Part shown: one piece after another, positions 29,111 through 38,799 of the stretch | Numbering within the stretch: the stretch's first letter is position 1 | How the letters are laid out: each line of letters opens with the position of its first letter | Source of the DNA: Candidatus Endomicrobium macrotermitis | Lineage (GTDB): Bacteria; Elusimicrobiota; Endomicrobiia; Endomicrobiales; Endomicrobiaceae | Direction of reading: 5' to 3' | DNA length: 64,000 nucleotides | Assembly (NCBI GenBank): GCA_031271405.1 | Contig: JAISVT010000023.1 | Span: 1 to 64,000 of the forward strand | Notes under the pieces: model-generated | Databases searched by the model: none | The model's input: the letters and a program-made list of their open reading frames with translations, nothing else | Told to the model about the DNA's origin: nothing | Position numbers and translations under genes: made by a program

Positions 29111-29111
29111 A

Positions 29112-31202
29112 TCAAACTCCTATTTTTAACAGCGTGCCGATCTGGAAAACTAAAAATGCCGCTATCCAGGCAAAAGCCGTATTTCCTATTACCATAAGGG
29201 CAAGCCATTTCAAGTTTGAGCCGGTTTCCCTGAAAAACACGGTAGCCGCTGCAAAACAAGGCATATAAATCATGCAAAAAATCAAAAATGTCATAGCTTT
29301 AAGCGGCGACCACTTCGGATCGGCGGCTATTTTTTCTTTTAACGGCTCCGCGTCTTCCGAATCGACTATTTCCAGAGAGTAAATGGTGCCGAGCGTGCTT
29401 ACGACAATTTCTTTTGCCGCAAGACCCGATACTAAAGCTATGGCAATGCTGCCGTCCATTCCTATCGGCTTTACGGCAGGAGCAAGAAATTTGCTCAATT
29501 GCCCGAATATGCTCGTTTCTATTTGGACCGCGGCATATTCCTGTTCGGATAAATCCGGGTTTTCGGCGGCTTTCGGATATGCAAAACCCGCCCACATTAT
29601 TACGGATGCCAGCATTATTATTGTGCCGGCTTTTCTTATGTACAGCCAGCCTCTTTCCCACATTTTTAAAAGCAGGCCTTTAATTGTAGGCAAATGATAG
29701 GGCGGAAGTTCTATTACAAAATGCGCGGGTTCGCCTTTAAAAACCGTTTTGCTTAAAAGTTTGGAAGCCCCCAGCGCAATGCATATGCTTAACAAATACA
29801 TTAAAAACATAATGTTTGCGCCGCGGCGTTCCGGGAAAAAAGCGCCTATAAACAAAGCGAAAATAGGAAGTTTCGCGCCGCATATCATAAAAGACAAGGC
29901 AAACATGGTTATAAATCTGTCCCTTTTCGAGTCAAGCGTTCTTGTAGCCATAAAACCCGGAACCGCGCAGCCGTTTGTGCTTATCATCAAAGGCAAAAAA
30001 GATTTTCCGTGAAGTCCGAACTTGTTCATTACTTTATCCATAACAAAAGCGGCTCTTGCCATATATCCCGAATCTTCAAAAAAAGCAATCGCGAAAAACA
30101 TAAAAAGCACCAGCGGGAAAAAACCTAAAACGCCGCCTACTCCGCCGATAATTCCGTCGACTACCAGCGACTGCACCGAGCCTTCCGGAAAGAGCGATCT
30201 TGCGAAGGAACCGAGTTTGTCGAAAAACATTCCGAACAAATTTACTACCGGCTCCGAAGCCGCGAAAGTAAACTTAAAAATAGCGTACATAACGGCGGCA
30301 AAAACGGGAATACCGGCATATTTGTTAAGCACAAACCTGTCTATGATTTCCGTCACGTCTATTTTTTTTGCCGAAGCGTCTTTTATAACCGTTTTAACCA
30401 CCGACTTGGCAAAACCGTACCGGCGTTCGGCGATTATGACGTCCGCGCGCTTGGAAAAATGCTCTTCCAAATGCTTTCCGCTTTTTTGCGCCTGCTCCAA
30501 AATCGCGTCTTTATTTTTAAATCCGGAAACGGTTTCAACGGCAAAAGGGTCGTTATTGAGCAGTTGTACGGGGATCCATTTTTTCGACAAATCCACAATG
30601 CTTTTATCGCCGAACATCAGGGTTTCTATTTTATCGGTTTCTTCTTTTATATCGTCGCCGTAATCCACTTTCGCCCTTTCTTTCCCGTGAAACTGCGGGT
30701 CGGAAGCGCAGGAAATTACCGCGTCCAAAATATTACCGACGCCTATTTCTTTATTGCCTACGGTAGAAAAAACCGGCACGCCCAAAAGGGATGACAGCGC
30801 TTTCTCATCCGCGATTTTCCCCTGCGCCTGCAAAATGTCGACCATATTTAAAGCGATGATAACCGGAACGTCAAGCTCGGAAAGCTGCGTAAACAAATAG
30901 AGATTCCTTTCCATATTGGACGCGTCTATAACGTTAACAGCCATATCGGGCTTTTCTTTAATCAAAAAGTCTCTCGCCACCCTTTCGTCTTCAGAATAAG
31001 AAGAAAGGCTGTACGTTCCCGGCAAATCTATAAAAGTTATTTCATAACCTTTATATTTTCTCGTTCCCTCTTTTTTTTCTACGGTAACTCCGGGGTAATT
31101 GCCGACATGCTGGTTTGCGCCGGTAAAAGCATTGAAAAGCGTTGACTTTCCGCTGTTGGGGTTGCCGGCTATTGCGACGGTTATTTTCTTATTTTCATTC
31201 AT
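29112..31202 (-). CDS. feoB: Ferrous iron transport protein B
   Basis: GNPNSGKSTLFNAFTGANQHVGNYPGVTVEKKEG G-domain; Nucleoside-recognition/Gate TM region. Confidence 0.97.
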   Translation of the reverse strand: MNENKKITVAIAGNPNSGKSTLFNAFTGANQHVGNYPGVTVEKKEGTRKYKGYEITFIDLPGTYSLSSYSEDERVARDFLIKEKPDMAVNVIDASNMERNLYLFTQLSELDVPVIIALNMVDILQAQGKIADEKALSSLLGVPVFSTVGNKEIGVGNILDAVISCASDPQFHGKERAKVDYGDDIKEETDKIETLMFGDKSIVDLSKKWIPVQLLNNDPFAVETVSGFKNKDAILEQAQKSGKHLEEHFSKRADVIIAERRYGFAKSVVKTVIKDASAKKIDVTEIIDRFVLNKYAGIPVFAAVMYAIFKFTFAASEPVVNLFGMFFDKLGSFARSLFPEGSVQSLVVDGIIGGVGGVLGFFPLVLFMFFAIAFFEDSGYMARAAFVMDKVMNKFGLHGKSFLPLMISTNGCAVPGFMATRTLDSKRDRFITMFALSFMICGAKLPIFALFIGAFFPERRGANIMFLMYLLSICIALGASKLLSKTVFKGEPAHFVIELPPYHLPTIKGLLLKMWERGWLYIRKAGTIIMLASVIMWAGFAYPKAAENPDLSEQEYAAVQIETSIFGQLSKFLAPAVKPIGMDGSIAIALVSGLAAKEIVVSTLGTIYSLEIVDSEDAEPLKEKIAADPKWSPLKAMTFLIFCMIYMPCFAAATVFFRETGSNLKWLALMVIGNTAFAWIAAFLVFQIGTLLKIGV

Positions 31203-31543
31203 TGCAGATTCTTCCCTTTCAATAATATGTTTTTTGCTATTTTATTGCTCAAAGCTATCTTTGCGCCTTTGACTTTGACTATTACGCTTCCGCTGCGGCC
31301 CGAATTTGCCAAAACCGCTATTTTTTCTTCAGGTACAAAACCCATTTCAAGAAGCCTGTGCGCTAACTTTTCATCGCATAAAGTGCCTACAAAAATATGA
31401 GTTCCGACTTTTGCCTCATTGAGATTGGACAAGCCGTTGTATATAAGGCATTTGTTAAATGCCTTTTTACTGCGTATGCTGCGCAAAGTCAAACTTCTTT
31501 TCCAATTATTCAAAAAACCTTTGATACTGCCTAAAACACTCAT
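31199..31543 (-). CDS. feoA: Ferrous iron transport protein A (FeoA, SH3-like)
   Basis: HRLLEMGFVPEEKIAVLANSGRSGSVIVKVKGAKIALSNKIAKNILL; overlaps feoB. Confidence 0.9.
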   Translation of the reverse strand: MSVLGSIKGFLNNWKRSLTLRSIRSKKAFNKCLIYNGLSNLNEAKVGTHIFVGTLCDEKLAHRLLEMGFVPEEKIAVLANSGRSGSVIVKVKGAKIALSNKIAKNILLKGKNLQ

Positions 31544-31586
31544 AAAAAACTCCTGATTACCATATATTTAGATTTGGTTAATTATT

Positions 31587-31600
31587 TTAGTTTGAGCTAA
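31587..31600. promoter_or_regulatory. DtxR-family-like operator TTAG-N6-CTAA upstream of feoA
   Basis: ttagtttgagctaa. Confidence 0.65.
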
Positions 31601-31659
31601 AATAAAGCTGTTAAAAAAATAGTCTTTTCTATTGACAGCAAATCAATAAAAAGACTATG

Positions 31660-32109
31660 CTACTGTTTTCCTTCAAGGTACTCCCGCAAATTATGCATAT
31701 CTTCCGGTTTTGTAAGAAAATGCTTTTTCAATAACGTATATAACCTTTCAAGCCTGTAAATTGTTTCCGAACTGACCGAATGTTCGACTTCGCATGCTTC
31801 TTCAGCCGCGACTCCGGAATCCACAAACAATAACTCGTTTAAAAATTTATACAATATATCATGTTTTCTTTGAACTTCCGCGGCTATCTCTTCGCCTTTT
31901 TCGGTCAAATCCACATATCCGTATTTTTCGTGTATCACAAGCCCGCTTTCAGCCAAAAAATTTATAGCTACGTTTACGCTTGAACTTTTAACGTTTAAAA
32001 CCTTGGCAATATCTCCGATTCTGGCATATTTTTTTTCTTTTTTTAAACCTGCTATGGTTTCAAGATAATTTTCCAAAGCCGCGCTTAAATTACCGATATT
32101 TTCCGCCAT
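31660..32109 (-). CDS. DtxR/MntR-family metal-dependent transcriptional regulator
   Basis: LENYLETIAGLKKEKKYARIGDIAKVLNVKSSSVNVAINFLAESGLVIHEKYGYVDLTEKGEEIA ... EEACEVEHSVSSETIYRL. Confidence 0.93.
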   Translation of the reverse strand: MAENIGNLSAALENYLETIAGLKKEKKYARIGDIAKVLNVKSSSVNVAINFLAESGLVIHEKYGYVDLTEKGEEIAAEVQRKHDILYKFLNELLFVDSGVAAEEACEVEHSVSSETIYRLERLYTLLKKHFLTKPEDMHNLREYLEGKQ

Positions 32110-32133
32110 AAAAACCCCTTGCTTTAATTAAGT

Positions 32134-32147
32134 TTAGATTAAACTAA
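32134..32147. promoter_or_regulatory. DtxR-family-like operator TTAG-N6-CTAA upstream of the regulator (autoregulation)
   Basis: ttagattaaactaa. Confidence 0.6.
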
Positions 32148-32180
32148 CATATTTTTTATTATTTGTCAAGTATTATTTCG

Positions 32181-32264
32181 GAATTATCCCATTATGCGCA
32201 TTAAGTAAAGTCCGTCATCCTGCGCGTAGCCGCAGGGTGACAACTGCCTGTCAGGGGATAATTC
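32181..32264. repeat. Short TIR-bounded (MITE/REP-like) element, copy 2 (inverted relative to copy 1)
   Basis: GAATTATCCCattatgcgcatt...gtcatcctgcgcgtagccgcagggtgacaactgcctgtcaGGGGATAATTC. Confidence 0.75.
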
Positions 32265-32288
32265 ATTATTATTTTTATGTATCAACAA

Positions 32289-32330
32289 AAAAGCGATACA
32301 TTATTATTAAATGTATCGCTTGCTTTTTTT
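32289..32330. terminator. Intrinsic terminator (downstream of glycoside hydrolase-like gene)
   Basis: aaaagcgatacatttattattaaatgtatcgcttgctttttt-type hairpin. Confidence 0.75.
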
Positions 32331-32347
32331 ATTTTTTAAACTATTTT

Positions 32348-33646
32348 TTACTTCTCTAAAATTTCAACTTTTCCGGCTGCTTGCGGCTGTTCGGACTCTG
32401 TTTTTTCTTTTTCAGCCGAATTTAAATCTTCCTGAGTCTTTATCATTTCGGGGGTGGGAGGATTGCTTTTTTCAAAACCGGCTTCGGCATAGTTTCCTTC
32501 CAAAGAATCTCTTGTGTACACGCTCCTGGAATTCCAAAGCATCCAATCGCCTACGCCGTTATCGTAACATGCCTGAATTTGGGCGCGGATCTCTTTTTTG
32601 CCGTATTTGACTCCCGCGTAAGTAAAATCCTGAAGCCACGGGCGGAGTTTTTCCAAAGGAATTCTTTTCAGGGCGCCTTCCATACTTTTATAAACTATTT
32701 CATACGGAGCTTTGTTGGGGTCCGGGATACCGTATTGGTTTTTAGAGTAATGCGACGGATAAACCATAGGGCTTACATAATCTACCCATTCGGTCATCTC
32801 GATAATTCTCTGGCCTATGCCCATATCGTCCGTTGCCGTAGTAGTATAGCCGAAAACGTCTATCGATATTTTTGCGTTTTTCGGTTTAAGCAGTTCATTT
32901 GCTCTTTTCAGAAACCCCACAACGGCTTTCGAGGCTTCGTCCGCCGAATGGTTTTTATTGGAGTATCTGCAGTTTTTCGTGTTGCCGTCGGAGGGAAAAC
33001 GTATATAGTCGAACTGTATTTCGTCAAACCCCAAATCCACGGCTCTTTCGGCTATGCTTAAAATATAATCGCAGGCGTCTTTGCTGTACGGATCGAGCCA
33101 TGTAATGCCTTTTCTGTCCGTCCAAACGGTGCCGTTGGGATTTTTTACCGCCATGGAAGGCTTTTTTCTGGGCATGATATCATCCCTGAAAACAACTATT
33201 CTGGCAACGGTATAAATCCCGTTTTCTTTAAGTTTATCGAGATATTGCTTTATATTTGGTATTGCTCTGGAATACGCGCCGGCTTCGTGGGCGGCTTTTA
33301 CGCCGTCTATATAAACCTCGCCTTCCATCTCTTTTATATCGATGACGGCAGTATTGAGCTCGGTTTCGTTAAAAAGTTCTATGGCGGCGTCTCTGAGTTT
33401 ACCGGGTCCGCTCACCCACTGGGAAAGGTGAATACCCCTTAAATATTTTCTCGGCTTTTCATGAGCCGCGCCTTCGATAACTCCCGAAATGACCGAATCG
33501 CCGATACTTGCCGCAGTACCGGGCTGTTCAAGAACCGTTGTTGCGGAGTTTTGCTCTACGGTCGTGCAGGATGCGGTAAAGAAAAATAAAAAAAACAGAG
33601 GGGCAACAGCCAAATTGTTATGGATTTTCATTTTCATATCGTTATA
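32348..33646 (-). CDS. Putative glycoside hydrolase (DUF4015-like) lipoprotein
   Basis: Lipobox FFTASC; GIHLSQWVSGPGKL...DLGFDEIQFDYIRFPSDG...VDYVSPMVYPSHY. Start at internal ATG 33646. Confidence 0.82.
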   Translation of the reverse strand, partial: YNDMKMKIHNNLAVAPLFFLFFFTASCTTVEQNSATTVLEQPGTAASIGDSVISGVIEGAAHEKPRKYLRGIHLSQWVSGPGKLRDAAIELFNETELNTAVIDIKEMEGEVYIDGVKAAHEAGAYSRAIPNIKQYLDKLKENGIYTVARIVVFRDDIMPRKKPSMAVKNPNGTVWTDRKGITWLDPYSKDACDYILSIAERAVDLGFDEIQFDYIRFPSDGNTKNCRYSNKNHSADEASKAVVGFLKRANELLKPKNAKISIDVFGYTTTATDDMGIGQRIIEMTEWVDYVSPMVYPSHYSKNQYGIPDPNKAPYEIVYKSMEGALKRIPLEKLRPWLQDFTYAGVKYGKKEIRAQIQACYDNGVGDWMLWNSRSVYTRDSLEGNYAEAGFEKSNPPTPEMIKTQEDLNSAEKEKTESEQPQAAGKVEILEK

Positions 33647-33701
33647 GATTTTAATGAAAATTATCTTGTTTGTCAATTAAATTTATGATAGAATCCAAAA
33701 T

Positions 33702-34148
33702 ATGATACTGTTTATATACCTTCTATCACTGCTGTCGCTTCTTCTCGGCTGGTTTTACTATGCCAAGCCGGGTACGGTGCAGAAAATCAATGAATTTTTC
33801 AGGGCGAAAATTTTCAACGACAAATATATTCTCATAAAAAGAAAAAAAATAGCCGTCGTGTTTTTTTTGGCGGCTTTTGTTTTATGCCTGGCCGCTTTCG
33901 TGCAGTCGCATGAAAAAAGAATGCCCGAAACAAACAAAAATTTTATGTCTAAAGAAATAATAATAGACGCTCTGGCGTTTTACAAAAAAACTTTAACGTC
34001 CGACCCGCGGAATGTAACCGTTCTTACGAAACGCGCGCATGCTTATGAGTCTCTGGGCGAAAAAAGTATGGCGTCTTCCGCATGGAAAACTATTCTTGCC
34101 ATAGACCCGGAGAATGAAACAGCAAAGCAGAGGCTGAATGTTAAATAA
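33702..34148 (+). CDS. Hypothetical membrane protein with TPR-like C-terminus
   Basis: N-terminal TM helices; KETIILDPRN/AWKTILAIDPENETAKQRL-type TPR; overlaps aroE start. Confidence 0.6.
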   Translation: MILFIYLLSLLSLLLGWFYYAKPGTVQKINEFFRAKIFNDKYILIKRKKIAVVFFLAAFVLCLAAFVQSHEKRMPETNKNFMSKEIIIDALAFYKKTLTSDPRNVTVLTKRAHAYESLGEKSMASSAWKTILAIDPENETAKQRLNVK

Positions 34149-34971
34149 CGAAACCGCCCTGTTTGCAATTTTGGGTTATCCGGTAAAACATTCTTTTTCG
34201 CCGCAGATGCAAAACGCGTGGTTTAAAGACAAAAATCTCAACTGCGCATACGTTTCTTTTGAAACCTCTCCGGAAAAATTAAAACAAACCGTAAACTCTC
34301 TGAAACTTTTGGGATTTTGCGGGATAAACGTAACGATACCGCATAAAACCGAAATAATGAAATACCTTGATTTTGCCGGCATTGCGGCGAAATCGATAGG
34401 AAGCGTCAACACCATAGCGGTAAAGAACGGAAAACTTTACGGATACAATACCGACCATTCGGGACTTGCGTCGGACCTTGCGTCGAAAGGCGTAAAAATA
34501 AAAGAAAAAAAAGTTTTCGTTTTCGGCGCGGGCGGCGCGGCGCGGGCGGCTTTGTACGCGGCAAAAGGCGCGAAAGAAGTTTATATATCAAACAGGACTT
34601 TCAAAACGGCGAAGAAACTTGCAAAAGAATTTAAAGCCAAAGCGGTTTCTCCGGATGAAATCTCCGAAATTTTAAAAAGAGCCGATTTGATCATAAACGC
34701 TTCGGCATGCGGAATGTCCGCAAATGACGTTCTGCCGTTTAAAGCGGACAAATTAAACAAAAATGCCGTCATATACGATTTTATCTACGGCAAAATTACG
34801 CCTTTTGTCAAACTTGCGCGTAAAAAAGGCTTGAAATTTTTTACCGGCGAAGGAATGCTTATACGCCAGGGCGCGGACGGGTTTAAAATTTGGACGGGTA
34901 TGTATCCGGACGTAAAAAAAGCCCTTGACCGGTTTAAAAAGTTTTCGTCAAAACAAAAAAATAAGATTTAA
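34138..34971 (+). CDS. aroE: Shikimate dehydrogenase
   Basis: FAILGYPVKHSFSPQMQNAWFKDKNLNCAYVSFE...GINVTIPHK...FGAGGAARAALYAAK. Confidence 0.95.
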   Translation: MLNNETALFAILGYPVKHSFSPQMQNAWFKDKNLNCAYVSFETSPEKLKQTVNSLKLLGFCGINVTIPHKTEIMKYLDFAGIAAKSIGSVNTIAVKNGKLYGYNTDHSGLASDLASKGVKIKEKKVFVFGAGGAARAALYAAKGAKEVYISNRTFKTAKKLAKEFKAKAVSPDEISEILKRADLIINASACGMSANDVLPFKADKLNKNAVIYDFIYGKITPFVKLARKKGLKFFTGEGMLIRQGADGFKIWTGMYPDVKKALDRFKKFSSKQKNKI

Positions 34972-35025
34972 ATTTTATTTTTGCCCGTTCGGGCATTTTT
35001 ATTATTATATTTTTGCGAGGTTATC

Positions 35026-36078
35026 ATGCTTATTTGGATTGTACGTATCCTTGTTATTTTGGCAGGTCCGCTGATCGCTTATTTTCAGGTGGAACAGTCG
35101 TTGTCGAGCATTCTTATAGGATTCTCGATCTCGGCGGCAATAGTCTGTTTTGAGTATTTGTTTCAAATAACGCCTCTGGACACTTTGATAGTCGCAATCG
35201 TCGGCATAGTTTTGGGGCTTATCACGGCAAGGGTCATAAGTTTCGGCGCGGTGCTTCTGGACAATCCGGATATAGACAAATTCTTTGAAAAATACTCTCT
35301 TCTCCTGCAAATACTTTTTGCCTACTTCGGAATGACCGTGGCCGTAAAGAAAAAAGACGAAGTGGATTTGCTGGACAAAGATATTTTCAAAATGGCAAAA
35401 AAACGCAAAATACACGAAGTGATTCTTTTGGACACAAGCGCGGTAATCGACGGCAGGATTTCGGATATTTCGGAAACGAAATTTCTGCTTGCCACGCTTA
35501 TAATACCCAAATTCGTTTTGGACGAACTGCAGGCTCTTGCCGATTCCAACGACGCCATAAAACGCAACCGCGCCAAAAGGGGACTGGACATAGTCGCAAA
35601 ACTTAAAAAATCCGAAAATATAAGCGTGAAAATATACGACAAAGATTATGCTTCTTTGAACGGCGCGGACGCGAAAATAACGGAGCTCGCCAAAGATTTG
35701 GGCGCGAAAATAATAACCACCGATTTCAATTTGAACAAAGTGGCTTCCATACAGGGAATAACCGTTTTAAACATAAACGATCTGGCAAATTCCCTTATAC
35801 CGATATTTTTGCCGGGCGAAAGCATAATGATATTTCTTGTCAAAGAAGGCTCGCAGCAGAATCAGGCCGTCGGCTACCTTGAAGACGGGACCATGGTTGT
35901 AGCCGAAGACGGCAGAAAATATATCGGAAAAAGGGTAGAGCTTAACATTACTTCCATAATACAAAGTTCTTCGGGCAAGATAGTTTTCGGAAGAGTGGAA
36001 ACGCTTGACCAAAACCAAAATAAAGCCGGCAGCTCCAACAATAACAATCATCCCCGCAGAAACGGAAGGAATTCGTGA
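35026..36078 (+). CDS. PIN/TRAM domain membrane protein (YacL-like)
   Basis: 4 TM helices then VILLDTSAVIDGRISDISE...PKFVLDELQALADS and C-terminal TRAM. Start at 35026 ATG rather than TTG 34981. Confidence 0.9.
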   Translation: MLIWIVRILVILAGPLIAYFQVEQSLSSILIGFSISAAIVCFEYLFQITPLDTLIVAIVGIVLGLITARVISFGAVLLDNPDIDKFFEKYSLLLQILFAYFGMTVAVKKKDEVDLLDKDIFKMAKKRKIHEVILLDTSAVIDGRISDISETKFLLATLIIPKFVLDELQALADSNDAIKRNRAKRGLDIVAKLKKSENISVKIYDKDYASLNGADAKITELAKDLGAKIITTDFNLNKVASIQGITVLNINDLANSLIPIFLPGESIMIFLVKEGSQQNQAVGYLEDGTMVVAEDGRKYIGKRVELNITSIIQSSSGKIVFGRVETLDQNQNKAGSSNNNNHPRRNGRNS

Positions 36079-36743
36079 AAGCCGCGGCGATAATCGTTGC
36101 GGGCGGCTCCGGAAAACGTTTCGGTTCGCAGATCCCGAAACAGTTTTTAAATCTCAAAGGCAAGCCCGTATTTTTACACAGCGTTGAAGCATTTGCCTCT
36201 TTGAAAGTTTTTAAGCAAATAATAATTGTCGTTCCGGAAAAATTTGTGCCTATGACAAAGTCCGTCATTGCGGGGAATGCGGTGACGAGGCAGTCCGAGG
36301 CAGTTTCCGGAGGCAAAGAAAGATTCGATTCGGTAAAAAACGGTTTGGCATTGGTACAAAAAGATACAGACTATATAGCCGTTCACGACGCGGCAAGGCC
36401 TTTGATAAACAAAAAAGACATACTTGCCGTTCTTAAAAAAGCGGTTGAAAACCGAGCGGCTATAGCGGCTGAAAAAACAAAAGACACTATAAAAACCGTC
36501 AAAAACGGTTTTGTAACGCAAACTTTAGACAGAAGCGTTTTGTGGAATGTCCAAACGCCGCAAATCTTCGAAGCAAACCTTCTTTTTAAAGCATACGGAA
36601 AAAAAATTGCCGCGAATACGACCGACGATTCGATGCTTATAGAAAAATCGGGCATAAAAGTAGCGGTTGTAGAAACAAAGTTCCCTAATTTTAAAATAAC
36701 GGCAAAACAAGATTTAGAATCGGCGAAGCAGCTGTTGAAATAA
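36075..36743 (+). CDS. ispD: 2-C-methyl-D-erythritol 4-phosphate cytidylyltransferase
   Basis: [37 protein letters not shown] ... VHDAARPL. Confidence 0.95.
   Translation: MKAAAIIVAGGSGKRFGSQIPKQFLNLKGKPVFLHSVEAFASLKVFKQIIIVVPEKFVPMTKSVIAGNAVTRQSEAVSGGKERFDSVKNGLALVQKDTDYIAVHDAARPLINKKDILAVLKKAVENRAAIAAEKTKDTIKTVKNGFVTQTLDRSVLWNVQTPQIFEANLLFKAYGKKIAANTTDDSMLIEKSGIKVAVVETKFPNFKITAKQDLESAKQLLK
36264..36286. repeat. Palindromic repeat within the ispD coding sequence
   Basis: GTCATTGC ggggaat GCGGTGAC: fully pairable RNA hairpin (with G-U), resembling the widespread bacterial 'GTCATTGCGAGGA..GTGACGAAGCAATC' repeat. Confidence 0.6.
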
Positions 36744-36754
36744 AGGACAAACCC

Positions 36755-37225
36755 ATGTTTACCGGTTTCGGATATGACGTTCACAAATTTAAAAAAGGCA
36801 GAAAATTAATACTCGGCGGCGTTGAAATCGCAAGCCCGAAAGGCCTTGACGGGCACAGCGACGCCGACGTTTTGATACATGCTTTAATGGACGCAATGCT
36901 TGGAGCCGCCGGACTCAACGACATAGGCCATTTTTTTCCTAACACCGATCCGGCGTATAAAGGAATATCAAGTATAAAGCTTTTGGGAATAGTTTATACG
37001 GAATTAAAAAAACGCGGCTTCAAAATCAACAATATAGATATGACGGTAATCGCGGAAAACCCTAAAATTTACCCGCATATTGACGCAATGAAAGAAAATA
37101 TTTCGAAGGCAATTAAACTAAAAACGGAAAGAATTGCAATAAAAGCCACGACAAACGAAAAAATGGGTTTTTTAGGCCGCGGCGAAGGCATGGCGGCAAT
37201 GGCTGTCGCGGCGATACGGAAATAA
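36755..37225 (+). CDS. ispF: 2-C-methyl-D-erythritol 2,4-cyclodiphosphate synthase
   Basis: [53 protein letters not shown]. Confidence 0.97.
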   Translation: MFTGFGYDVHKFKKGRKLILGGVEIASPKGLDGHSDADVLIHALMDAMLGAAGLNDIGHFFPNTDPAYKGISSIKLLGIVYTELKKRGFKINNIDMTVIAENPKIYPHIDAMKENISKAIKLKTERIAIKATTNEKMGFLGRGEGMAAMAVAAIRK

Positions 37226-37272
37226 AGTTTGCCTCCCTGCGAGCAGAACGACTAATCGGATAAAGAGAAAAT

Positions 37273-38667
37273 ATGACTATAAAAGTTTACAATACGCTTT
37301 CGCATAAAGAAGAAGAGTTTACGCCTCAAAACAAAAATGAAGTTTCAATGTACGTTTGCGGCGTTACGCCTTATGACGAAGTTCATTTGGGGCACGCAAG
37401 GGCTTATGTCGTTTTCGACATAATAAAGAGGCATCTGCAAAACAGGGGTTATTGCGTAAAACACATCCAAAATTTTACCGATGTTGACGACAAAATAATC
37501 AAAAAAGCCGCCGAAAACGGAGTTGCTCCTTCCGAAATATCCCAAAAATACATAGACGATTATTTCGCGCAGATGGAAAAATTAAACATTTCAAAAGCTG
37601 CCGAATATCCGCGCGTTACGAAAATGATACCCGAAATAACCGGTTTCGTTAAAACTCTTATAGACAAAGGTTTTGCCTACGAAATTGACGGAGACGTGTA
37701 TTTTTCCGTAGAAAAATTCAAAGATTACGGAAAACTCTCGAAAAGAAATTTAGCCGATATGCGTTCCGGCGCAAGAGTCGAAGTCAACGAAGAAAAGGCG
37801 AATGCCTTTGATTTTGCTTTGTGGAAAAAGACAAAAGAGAACGAACCCGAAGAATCGTCCTGGGACAGCCCGTGGGGAAAAGGCAGGCCGGGCTGGCATA
37901 TAGAATGCTCCGTAATGTCGTCAAAACTGCTCGGGGACACCATAGACATACACGGGGGCGGGCAGGACTTGATTTTCCCCCACCACGAAAACGAAATTGC
38001 CCAAAGCGAAGCCGCGACCGGAAAACAGTTTGTAAAATACTGGATCCACAACGGTTTTGTCACAATAAATAAAGAAAAAATGTCAAAATCGCTTAACAAT
38101 TTTTTTACGTTAAGGGAAATTTTTGAGAAATACGACCCGAGAGTCGTGCGGTACTATCTTTTAACGCAGCATTATAAAAGCCCTTTGGACTTTTCGGACG
38201 AAGGCTTAAACGCCGCAAAAAACGCTTTACAGGGTTTGGACGATGCGTATTTAAGGCTTGCCGCCGCAGTCAAAGAAAGCTCCGATAATATTTCGGACGC
38301 GGATTTAAAAGATCTCAAAGAAAAATTTCTTAAAGCGCTGGATGACGATTTTAATTCGGAAAAAGCGCTGGCGCGCCTGCATGAAATTAAACACCTTATA
38401 TTAAACGAACTTTTTAAATCGGATGCCGAAAGGCTGGCTCAATTAAAAAAACTGTTTGAAGAAACGGCCGAAAAATCGCTCGGAATAATTTTGCCGAAAG
38501 AAAACGTTTCGGACAAAGAACTGCAAGATATGCTTACTCAAAGAAACGCCGCCAGAGCGGCGAAAAACTGGCCGGAAGCCGACAGATTGAGAAAAACTAT
38601 AGATGAGAAAGGCTATAAAATAGCAGATAATAAAGACGGAAGTTCAGTCCTTGTGAAAAAAATATAG
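37273..38667 (+). CDS. cysS: Cysteinyl-tRNA synthetase
   Basis: YVCGVTPYDEVHLGHARAYVVFD ... KMSKSLNNFFTLRE. Confidence 0.97.
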   Translation: MTIKVYNTLSHKEEEFTPQNKNEVSMYVCGVTPYDEVHLGHARAYVVFDIIKRHLQNRGYCVKHIQNFTDVDDKIIKKAAENGVAPSEISQKYIDDYFAQMEKLNISKAAEYPRVTKMIPEITGFVKTLIDKGFAYEIDGDVYFSVEKFKDYGKLSKRNLADMRSGARVEVNEEKANAFDFALWKKTKENEPEESSWDSPWGKGRPGWHIECSVMSSKLLGDTIDIHGGGQDLIFPHHENEIAQSEAATGKQFVKYWIHNGFVTINKEKMSKSLNNFFTLREIFEKYDPRVVRYYLLTQHYKSPLDFSDEGLNAAKNALQGLDDAYLRLAAAVKESSDNISDADLKDLKEKFLKALDDDFNSEKALARLHEIKHLILNELFKSDAERLAQLKKLFEETAEKSLGIILPKENVSDKELQDMLTQRNAARAAKNWPEADRLRKTIDEKGYKIADNKDGSSVLVKKI

Positions 38668-38799
38668 CGGTGAACGGCGATGCAGGGATGCATTGAGGCA
38701 TAGATGCATGGCAAAGACAAGACAGGCACTATACATCTTAAGGAAGCTATGGCATACGCGCATAACAAAAACCATAAAAAAACAATCAGCGAGCCTTTA

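Noticed and set aside
34138-36743. Minus-strand ORFs opposite aroE, the PIN/TRAM gene and ispD
   Set aside because: No recognisable domains; the plus-strand genes are unambiguous.
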